A stretch of DNA of 64,000 nucleotides. Source: Acinetobacter albensis (GTDB lineage: Bacteria; Pseudomonadota; Gammaproteobacteria; Pseudomonadales; Moraxellaceae). Positions 57,268 through 64,000 of this stretch are shown piece after piece. The stretch is taken from assembly GCF_900095025.1 (NCBI RefSeq), contig NZ_FMBK01000001.1, positions 225,743 through 289,742 on the forward strand, in the 5' to 3' direction. The notes under the pieces were generated by a model. The model saw only the letters and a list, made by a program, of their open reading frames with translations, searched no databases and had not been told where the DNA came from. Position numbers and translations under genes: made by a program. Positions within the stretch are counted from its first letter, which is position 1. Each line of letters begins with the position of its first letter.

Positions 57268-57302
57268 CTAAGGTTAATACACCATTTCAAATAGGTTTTA
57301 CG

Positions 57303-57800
57303 ATGACAACAAATGATCTTTCGATATTGGTACGCCAAGAGGAAATACTACAATTCGATGTTTTTAATGAGGATATAGCTTGGCAATTAGGCACAATCAT
57401 TTATGAGCGTGGCAAATTAGATTCTCTTCCTATCGTGATTGAAATAAAAAAATTTGATCAATCTCTTTTTTTGGCAGCCAGATCTGGTGTGACCTTCGAT
57501 CATCATGACTGGATTCGACGTAAGGGGAATTCTGTCCAACGGTTCCTGCGTAGCTCTTATCGACTAGGGCATGAATTAGCTGCTGAAAAATTAGATATTA
57601 CCCAACGTTTTCATTTATTTACTCACGATTATACTAGTGCTGGTGGTGGCTTTCCTATCATTGTAAAGAATATTGGAGTTATTGGAAGCATTGCCGTTTC
57701 AGGACTTCCAGAGCGACAAGATCATCAACTTATCATCGATACACTTGTCGATTATTTAGGTAAAGATAAGAAAAGTTTACAACTCTCTGTAACTAGTTAA
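57303..57800 (+). CDS. UPF0303/heme-degrading-domain-type protein
   Basis: A 165-residue protein of the UPF0303 (YBR137W-like) family. Conserved features are AARSGVTFDHHDWIRRKGNSVQRFLRSSYRLG and the ending GGGFPIIVKNIGVIGSIAVSGLPERQDHQLI. Members are often encoded next to ChvE/RbsC-type sugar transporters and sugar dehydrogenases. The 'heme-degrading' label comes from fold similarity to HbpS/GlcG and may be misleading here. The gene follows the ABC terminator by 36 bases. Confidence 0.82.
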   Translation: MTTNDLSILVRQEEILQFDVFNEDIAWQLGTIIYERGKLDSLPIVIEIKKFDQSLFLAARSGVTFDHHDWIRRKGNSVQRFLRSSYRLGHELAAEKLDITQRFHLFTHDYTSAGGGFPIIVKNIGVIGSIAVSGLPERQDHQLIIDTLVDYLGKDKKSLQLSVTS

Positions 57801-57839
57801 ACATTTAATTTATCAAAAAAAGTCAAAATCATCTGAAAA

Positions 57840-58703
57840 TTGTGGATATTCCTTTGTTCGTATATCCATGATCAATTAGCTTCAGTTCAACTTCCAGTGA
57901 CACAATCACAAAAACTACTTATTTCATTTCAAACAGAGCCAACAAAATTCTTCGATGCACTTCATATTCTTAGTGAGGGTCATATTAGATGTATTGGATT
58001 AGCAATTTTGTTAGCAAAGAATATCAAAGAAAATTGTCCTATTCTAATTTTTGATGATCCCGTTAATGCAATAGATGATGAGCATAGAGGGGCAATAAGA
58101 GAAACATTATTTAACGATTCATATTTCGAACAGACCCAGATTATTCTCGCCATCCATGGAGAAGAATTTTTCAACAATACTCATCAAATACTTGGCAAAC
58201 AAAAAGCTGCTGCTTCAGAGTCGTATATCTTTTCTTCACAAAATCCTGATAAACACATATATGTACATTCGCTACAACGCCCGAGAAATTACGTATTAGT
58301 GGCAAAAGAGTTATATTCTAGAGGGGAATATAGAGATGCACTTATGTCTTCTAGACGGGCTTTAGAGCATCTATGTAACAGAACTTGGTTTCATTACGGA
58401 AAACACAGTGATCGTAATGACAGTTTAATTAGCGTTTCGAGAAGATCGCCAGATCAACCGTGGGATTTAAGAATCCTTGCAGAAAACTTAAAAACTAAAA
58501 TAAATGCTTCTCGTGGAAACATACCTAACAAAACAGAAATTTTATCCGCTTTAACATCTTTATTAGGTCCAAGTGGGACATCCCCATGTTGGCGTTATTT
58601 AAATAAGGGCACGCATGGAGAAGATGACTTACCAGAATTTGATCAGCATGTAGTTGGGATTATAGTAGCTTCGCTTGAACAGCTCGATTCTGCTATTAGT
58701 TAA
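57840..58703 (+). pseudogene. 5'-truncated SMC/ABC-type AAA ATPase (C-terminal remnant)
   Basis: The open frame starts directly after a stop at 57834 with no ribosome-binding site and no Walker A. What remains is the C-terminal half of an SMC-like ATPase: signature LSEGHIRCIGLAILLA, Walker B and D-loop ILIFDDPVNAIDDEHRGAIR, switch histidine ILAIHGEEF. A helical domain follows (ALMSSRRALEHLCNRTWFHYG), resembling DUF4145-like tails. Intact members are several hundred residues longer and occur in defence islands. The upstream part has been replaced by the UPF0303 gene. The remnant is probably non-functional. Confidence 0.75.
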
Positions 58704-58775
58704 TATGCAATTATTTTACATATTATCGATAAACCATGAATAATATGTGGTTTCTTGTAGATTAATCCATAAAGT

Positions 58776-58802
58776 TAACATGAGTCCTCTTCGGACTCAT
58801 GT
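58776..58802. terminator. Hairpin between the ATPase remnant and the large minus-strand gene
   Basis: Perfect 11-bp arms AACATGAGTCC (58776-58786) and GGACTCATGTT (58792-58802), 5-base loop. It lies nine bases from the minus-strand stop and probably terminates that gene, although no long T-run follows. Confidence 0.6.
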
Positions 58803-58810
58803 TCAACAAA

Positions 58811-61800
58811 TTAAAAAAGATGATCCAATTGTTTTAAACTACGATATTCTCTCGAATCTAAAGAAAATCCACTTTTTAAGTTATTAAACGCTATACTCTT
58901 AATGTTTGGTTCCAACTTTAATATTGCTATTACAACATATCCTAGTAAAGATTCTATTGAAGTATTTTCAGGATCTAATACTTTCATAACTGACACATAT
59001 TTACTCCACAAACATAAATGCTCATCACTAATTTTAGTTTCTAAATCTTTCTCACATTTCCTTCCAAGGCCACAATGAATTAACCATGTTGTAATGACTA
59101 ATTTGGGTTTATAAATATCATCATTTTCAATCAGTTTATAGATTAGAGTTAAAAAAGTTTGTGCATTAATTTTTTGTATATCAACACAAAGAAAAATATC
59201 CAAAAATAGTCTATATTTATTTAAAAAATTTGAATGAATAAGCATTATCTTATCAAAAATATATTGAAAACCTGTATCTCTATAATCAAAAACATCAGAT
59301 CTTCCTAAAAAATAGTCTATTGAATCCCCCAAAAAGTCTAATCTCATATTTAAATTCACAATACCTAATTTACTAGAATTAACTATTTTTTCTTGTAAAA
59401 CATCCTTATCCAAAATACCTTTATCACCTAAATACTCTAGAACATTAAAGACATTTCCAGTCTGGATAAAATTATTTTCTATAGAAACCAATTTATTGAC
59501 GTATAAATCATCAGTAATTAAAATTCCGCTCTTATCCTTTAACGGTTGATCGTACTGTAATAAACTTTCCTCATTTAAATGTATTAAATCTAACTTAGTA
59601 AGATTATTTTGTATGGCTCTTAAAATACTTCCTGCAACCTGATGATAAGGAGAAAGTGGAGAATGTGTTGTAAGGTTAAGTTTTTGAAGAACTGATTCTA
59701 AAATAGAAAATTTTGGCAACGATTCTAAGAAACTTTCAAGAAGCTCTAAATCATTAAGAATTAGTAATGAAGTTTCTTCAATTAATAGGATATCGGATGA
59801 ATCAATTAGCTCATAAAACTCATGTTTATCTAGTTGAGGGGAATGTATGATTTTAAATTCAAGTTCATGATCTGTACTAGATTTTGAAAAAAACCACGTA
59901 GTAAAAATATCTCTAGTGTCCTGTAAATACAGTCCTCGCATAAAGAATGGTATCGGTAACTCACCACTTCTAAGCTTTTTCTTATTGCTTTCCCATAATT
60001 CAATCTGTTCTGGAGTAATGCCAAGCATTTTTCTGAAAGACTCTAATAATCCTTCAGCGCCTTCATCTATATTGATATTTCCCACCTTAAAGACTGTTGA
60101 ATCAGGAAATGTTTCTAAATATTTATTTCGTCTTTCCGTATAATCTGACCATTGTTCATCCTTTTCAAACGGACATAAAAGCATGCATAACTGTAAGTAA
60201 TCACCTTCTTGATCACAGTTATTTTGGTCAATAAATGTTCCATATCTTAAAATCGCGGTCTTTAATTTTTGCTCATATTCAGCCCTGTTCGTATAGATAG
60301 CAATAAGTCGTCTAATGATAAAAATTTTATCTGGCACATTAGTAGAATTTACTAGATTATCTTCGAGCAGTTCGACAACATTATCAATTAAGCCTAATGA
60401 CAGAGATAAATTGATAAAAAAATCTTTTTCTTGTTTACCTATATCTTCCGATTTAATTACTTCTTCAAAAGTCTTATAGGCAACTCCTACCTTCCCTTGA
60501 TTCTGTAATGCTGCTGCCTGCACTAGTTTCCATTTAGAAACTGCTACACCTTTAGCAATATTTTTTATTGCCAATCTTTCTGCATCAGCCCATCGCTCTG
60601 TAGTAATAAATGCTTGTGCTAGATCTAAATATCTGTTTTCACTGAGTTCTCTTCTTTCTAATACTATCTCTGCTAACTCAATTAATTGATTAGCAGCCAT
60701 ACTTCCTCGAGGATCTAAATATCTGATTAGTTGTTCTGCAATAACTAAAGGCTTACCTAGATCTATATATTTTTGGTATAAATCTTGGGTGAATTCCTTA
60801 TGTCTACTTCTATCTTCATTAGATTTTTTGACAAAATCTTGAATCGCAATAAATGCCTCACCATCAGGAAATGATTTTACAATTTCTTCATATCTAGTAG
60901 CTAAATCTTTATTGAACATTGCATCCGCAATTTCAGCACCGATACAAAAAATAGCTGGAATATTTTCTCTCTTTGAATTCAACAGAATGCTTTCATATTT
61001 CTCAATTAATGACAGGCACTGTCTAAATTTGTTCAAATGATTATATGAGAGAATATGCATACCGCACTCAACGGCGTCTAGTGACTCTAATCTCTCAAGT
61101 AAGTCGATAACTTTTTGATATTGCCCACAATTAAACAATATAAGGACATATGTTCTTATAATTTCTGAGTGAGATGTTCTTTCACTTAAAATCTCATCAA
61201 AATAATAAGTAAGTTCTTCTAATTTATTAAAATATCCATAAATTAAGGGACTAATATCTATAAGCGTAGTAATGTCAGCTGGATATCCTAACTTTTGAGC
61301 TGCAATCCATGCTTTCTGCAAGAAACTAAAGGCTTGCTTCATCCCTTCTAAATCATAATCAGGTCTCCCTTCAATAGGAAGAATCTCTCCACATATTCCC
61401 ACATCATTTGATGACTTAAGAAAGTATCTTCTTGCAGCTAATGCATTAAAAATATAAATTTCCCTATCATTCTTAAACTCATTATCTATATTATTTTCAA
61501 TAATTAAATCTAGCTCTTCATAAAGGGCACCTATAGTACATATGACCATTTGAATCATAATTTCTGTTGGATAATATTGTTTTAGTAGTTTCAGAGCTTC
61601 TATTGCTCTTTTAAGCATTGCTAAGGTTTTAGCTTTTAGTGCACATTCTGTAAAACTATCATTACCTAAAGTATTAGCTAATTCTTCAAGCTCATCTTGG
61701 GATGGCATTGAATCTAGCTTAAATTTTGACTCTAAATATGCAAGACGATAACGATTTTTCTTATTTTTCTCTTGTGCTAAGAGAAACTGAGCCTCTGCCT

Positions 61801-62629
61801 CATCAAAAAATCCTTCATAAGACAAAAGATTACCTTTTTGATAATAAAATTCTGCCAATTCATGGTTATTAAAATTATCTTTTATAACATCCAATTTTTT
61901 TAATATTTCTTCCGCAGCCTGTATACGATTATTTGATAAATAATCTGAGCAGATCTTTAGATCAGTTGTAATCTCGCCCTTAGGATTCTCAATCCAAGGA
62001 GCTTCACTTTTTAACTCAATAGTTTTTAAAAAAACAGGTTTTTCACTAATTATTGTAGTTAAATTTTCTAAGACTTCATCTATAGGTTTTTGTTGCTCTG
62101 TAATACTTCTTTTCAAAGAAAAAAATCTATTTCTTTCTGTAATTCTCTTCTTATAAAATTCATAAATATCTAATGACGAACCTAACAAATTTTCAGTTGG
62201 AATCTGAACGGATATAGTTTTTTGACTTTCTAACTTGTCTTTATTTTTTTCAAACCAATCCTCTTCCAACCAAAAATAATAGATTAAACAATTTGATACA
62301 TCATCTTCTTTTTCCTGTAAATCAACAACAGCAACCATTACCAAAGGCTCTTGTTGAGAATAGTAGTTTAATGTTGATACATCAAAATCATATGAAACAA
62401 GTGATCTATCTACATTATATTTAGGTACTGTAGTTCCTTTCAATTGAAGGTAAAAACTATAATTTACATAATTTTCAGTTGATTTAAGTTGAATTGAATA
62501 ATCTATACCAAAGTCAGTATCCCCAGCCATTGGAGTCTCTATCCAAGATTTAGGCAGTTTACTTGCTAAAGCTCTTGCCGCCAAGCGACCAATTTCTTGA
62601 CTATGCCCATCTTTTGGAAAGCTTCCCAT
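58811..62629 (-). CDS. Giant protein with N-terminal DUF4365-like nuclease motif and helical repeats
   Basis: A 1272-residue cytosolic protein starting at the ATG at 62629 (AGGTT upstream; the frame runs 12 residues further). Residues 1 to about 160 match the DUF4365 pattern: E12 in QEIGRLAARAL, D43 in DFGIDYSIQL, and Q62-L-K64, i.e. D...QxK as in PD-(D/E)xK nucleases. From about 200 to 900 it is an all-helical array resembling TPR or similar repeats (YYQKGNLLSYEGFFDEAEAQF). Near 940-960, DILLIEETSLLIL may start another domain, perhaps PIN-like. It neighbours an ATPase remnant and an IS66 remnant. Such proteins are usually linked to phage or plasmid conflict; this is inference. Confidence 0.75.
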   Translation of the reverse strand: MGSFPKDGHSQEIGRLAARALASKLPKSWIETPMAGDTDFGIDYSIQLKSTENYVNYSFYLQLKGTTVPKYNVDRSLVSYDFDVSTLNYYSQQEPLVMVAVVDLQEKEDDVSNCLIYYFWLEEDWFEKNKDKLESQKTISVQIPTENLLGSSLDIYEFYKKRITERNRFFSLKRSITEQQKPIDEVLENLTTIISEKPVFLKTIELKSEAPWIENPKGEITTDLKICSDYLSNNRIQAAEEILKKLDVIKDNFNNHELAEFYYQKGNLLSYEGFFDEAEAQFLLAQEKNKKNRYRLAYLESKFKLDSMPSQDELEELANTLGNDSFTECALKAKTLAMLKRAIEALKLLKQYYPTEIMIQMVICTIGALYEELDLIIENNIDNEFKNDREIYIFNALAARRYFLKSSNDVGICGEILPIEGRPDYDLEGMKQAFSFLQKAWIAAQKLGYPADITTLIDISPLIYGYFNKLEELTYYFDEILSERTSHSEIIRTYVLILFNCGQYQKVIDLLERLESLDAVECGMHILSYNHLNKFRQCLSLIEKYESILLNSKRENIPAIFCIGAEIADAMFNKDLATRYEEIVKSFPDGEAFIAIQDFVKKSNEDRSRHKEFTQDLYQKYIDLGKPLVIAEQLIRYLDPRGSMAANQLIELAEIVLERRELSENRYLDLAQAFITTERWADAERLAIKNIAKGVAVSKWKLVQAAALQNQGKVGVAYKTFEEVIKSEDIGKQEKDFFINLSLSLGLIDNVVELLEDNLVNSTNVPDKIFIIRRLIAIYTNRAEYEQKLKTAILRYGTFIDQNNCDQEGDYLQLCMLLCPFEKDEQWSDYTERRNKYLETFPDSTVFKVGNINIDEGAEGLLESFRKMLGITPEQIELWESNKKKLRSGELPIPFFMRGLYLQDTRDIFTTWFFSKSSTDHELEFKIIHSPQLDKHEFYELIDSSDILLIEETSLLILNDLELLESFLESLPKFSILESVLQKLNLTTHSPLSPYHQVAGSILRAIQNNLTKLDLIHLNEESLLQYDQPLKDKSGILITDDLYVNKLVSIENNFIQTGNVFNVLEYLGDKGILDKDVLQEKIVNSSKLGIVNLNMRLDFLGDSIDYFLGRSDVFDYRDTGFQYIFDKIMLIHSNFLNKYRLFLDIFLCVDIQKINAQTFLTLIYKLIENDDIYKPKLVITTWLIHCGLGRKCEKDLETKISDEHLCLWSKYVSVMKVLDPENTSIESLLGYVVIAILKLEPNIKSIAFNNLKSGFSLDSREYRSLKQLDHLF

Positions 62630-62753
62630 AAACAACAACCTAAAATTTAATCCTATATAAACCAATATACTGTTTTTTAATTATTTAGTTAATCGATTCT
62701 TCTAAAGGAATTTCTACTTTAATCATAAGCATTTGCTAACCCCATAGTTATGT

Positions 62754-62889
62754 TTAACTCGATTTAGGCTTCCAACGGTGTGCAAGTAATTCTTCTATCC
62801 GACTCATTTCTTGTGTCGGCAGCCTTTTCAGCACATCACTTAAATATGCGGATGGATCCAAGCCATTCAGTTTTTCCGACTGGATTATA
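62754..62889 (-). pseudogene. IS66-family transposase C-terminal fragment
   Basis: The minus-strand frame ending at the TAA 62754-62756 encodes 43 residues with the IS66 TnpC ending: SEKLNGLDPSAYLSDVLKRL, then PTQEMSRIEELLAHRWKP. This is the last part of a ~500-residue transposase; the rest is absent upstream. The following ~30 bases, around GGGTTAGCAAATGCTTA on the minus strand, may be a decayed terminal repeat. It marks a past insertion followed by deletion at the edge of the defence-like patch. Confidence 0.75.
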
Positions 62890-62914
62890 TACCCCACAAA
62901 ATTCAAATTAATAT

Positions 62915-63799
62915 TTAGTAGTCACACTTATACCAACCTTGCTTGCTGTCCCAAATCAGTCTACCTGACTCTAAAGGAGTCTGTTTATATAGAACATTTG
63001 GTCCTGACGATATTTGATTGAAGTTATTCAGCCAGCCCTTCATATTAATTTTCAAATTAACATAATCATTTGAAAAACCTTCAAAACTAGCTATAACTAA
63101 GCCATCAACTTGGCGATATGTAACTTGTCCGAGAACGATAGTCCCTGTAAATTCAGACAATTCTGCATTTTTACAAATCGTTTGACCAATATCCTTAGAT
63201 TTAGGAGCATTAATCACTAAATTTCTTTCATAGTCATTTTTTAATCGCTGTTGTTCAAGTTTGTGTTTTTCAATAGCTAGCTTTTTATTATTTTCTTCAA
63301 TATTCTTTTTCGACTGATATACAGTCACATTGCTGTGTACTTCATTATCAGAAATAACAGCTGTCTTAAGGGTTACAAAGTTTAAGGGTTGTCCCATTCC
63401 GCCAATACGAGATAAAACAGGTTCAATGGATACATTCCATGGTGCTTTTGATGCACATGTAAATGTACCTGTTGCTGAAATGAGGCGTTGATTATGCAAA
63501 GCAGGTATATGTGTACCTCTTAAATAGCGAAACAGACTCTTAGACACTTGAAAGAAACGACCATCTTGAGTAGCACAGAGGTTACTCATATAGACATAAG
63601 GAATTAAAGCATCAGGTACAGAAACTTCAAATAAGTACTCTTTACCATTTCCATCTTTACCGTTGAGAGACTTAGCAGCGATTAAATCATTTGGTGTTTT
63701 ATAAGCTTTTACATCACTAGGCTTAATCGAATTCGCTGTTACACATCCTACAAATGGTAAACACAAGCTCAAAACAATAAATAAATCTATGTTTTTCAT
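62915..63799 (-). CDS. Hypothetical lipoprotein, 294 residues
   Basis: The N-terminus MKNIDLFIVLSLCLPFVGC is a lipoprotein signal peptide with the acylated cysteine at 19 (the -3 residue is Phe, slightly atypical). The mature part has several cysteines, a charged coiled coil at about 165-192 (KKNIEENNKKLAIEKHKLEQQRLKN, given here only as composition) and a C-terminal beta-rich domain ending SKQGWYKCDY. I recognise no family. It lies 26 bases upstream of the IS66 fragment on the same strand, so its C-terminus may have been altered by the insertion. Confidence 0.65.
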   Translation of the reverse strand: MKNIDLFIVLSLCLPFVGCVTANSIKPSDVKAYKTPNDLIAAKSLNGKDGNGKEYLFEVSVPDALIPYVYMSNLCATQDGRFFQVSKSLFRYLRGTHIPALHNQRLISATGTFTCASKAPWNVSIEPVLSRIGGMGQPLNFVTLKTAVISDNEVHSNVTVYQSKKNIEENNKKLAIEKHKLEQQRLKNDYERNLVINAPKSKDIGQTICKNAELSEFTGTIVLGQVTYRQVDGLVIASFEGFSNDYVNLKINMKGWLNNFNQISSGPNVLYKQTPLESGRLIWDSKQGWYKCDY

Positions 63800-63933
63800 T
63801 TAGATAATTCCGACTATATAAAATCAGGTATTTTTAATATTATTAAGTGTAGTAAGACTAACACAAAAAGAGGCTTATAATCCTCAAATTAAATTAATTG
63901 AACTTATAATGTTTTAAATTTGGAGTTGTTTTT

Positions 63934-64000
63934 ATGACTAAATTCCCAGATGACTATCAAATGACACGTCAAGAAATTGATGATTTGCGTCAAGATACTA
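63934..64000 (+). CDS. Start of a hypothetical gene running off the window
   Basis: The ATG at 63934 has TGGAG about nine bases upstream. The 22 visible codons begin MTKFPDDYQMTRQEIDDLRQ, a polar helical start. There is not enough sequence to name it. Confidence 0.5.
   Translation, partial: MTKFPDDYQMTRQEIDDLRQDT

Noticed and set aside
57303..57800. Heme oxygenase function for the UPF0303 protein
   Set aside because: The family label derives from fold similarity. No heme or iron genes are nearby and the neighbourhood is sugar transport, so I kept only the family name.

Overview
The window looks like chromosome of an Acinetobacter species. It is AT-rich. It carries the 13-gene nuo operon with a fused nuoCD, and a BfmR protein that I recognise as near-identical to the Acinetobacter biofilm regulator. 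Class Ia nrdA and nrdB are separated by tiny membrane ORFs, and beta-ketoadipate genes are present. I see no rRNA, tRNA or CRISPR array. The species cannot be fixed from the sequence alone.

Layout. 1-5400: TetR-type regulator (5' end outside the window), a DHA2/HlyD efflux pair, a PLP-dependent deaminase/desulfhydrase-like enzyme and a YhiN-type flavoprotein. 5598-12503: envelope and housekeeping genes, namely a CmpX-like mechanosensitive channel, two small membrane proteins, fpr with a divergent LysR gene, two cold-shock-domain proteins (one fused to a membrane helix and an excalibur domain) and upp. 12625-27687: complete complex I operon nuoA-N on the minus strand, closed by a terminator. 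28360-36352: a small hypothetical gene, bfmRS, then nrdA, two unlisted micro-ORFs and nrdB. The nrdA upstream region holds a consensus DnaA box.

36353-58700 is accessory. It starts with a repeat-rich gap and a hipBA module with a 32-bp perfect operator palindrome. A catabolic island of about 19 kb follows. Its lower pathway is complete for hydroxyquinol: intradiol dioxygenase, maleylacetate reductase, CoA transferase (two subunits) and thiolase, giving succinyl-CoA and acetyl-CoA. Around it lie two Gfo/Idh/MocA dehydrogenases (one with the inositol dehydrogenase catalytic pattern), an IolE/xylose-isomerase-type TIM barrel, an NTF2/SnoaL-fold protein, an ABM monooxygenase, a LamB-type porin, a FucP-like symporter and a ChvE-GguAB sugar importer. 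My inference is that the island takes up a sugar or cyclitol, oxidises and dehydrates it to an aromatic triol, and feeds this into beta-ketoadipate. This is the best candidate here for an undescribed system.

57840-64000: a decayed defence-like patch, with a 5'-truncated SMC/ABC-type ATPase, a 1272-residue protein with an N-terminal DUF4365-like nuclease motif and a long helical-repeat region, an IS66 transposase tail, a lipoprotein and the first codons of a gene that runs off the window.
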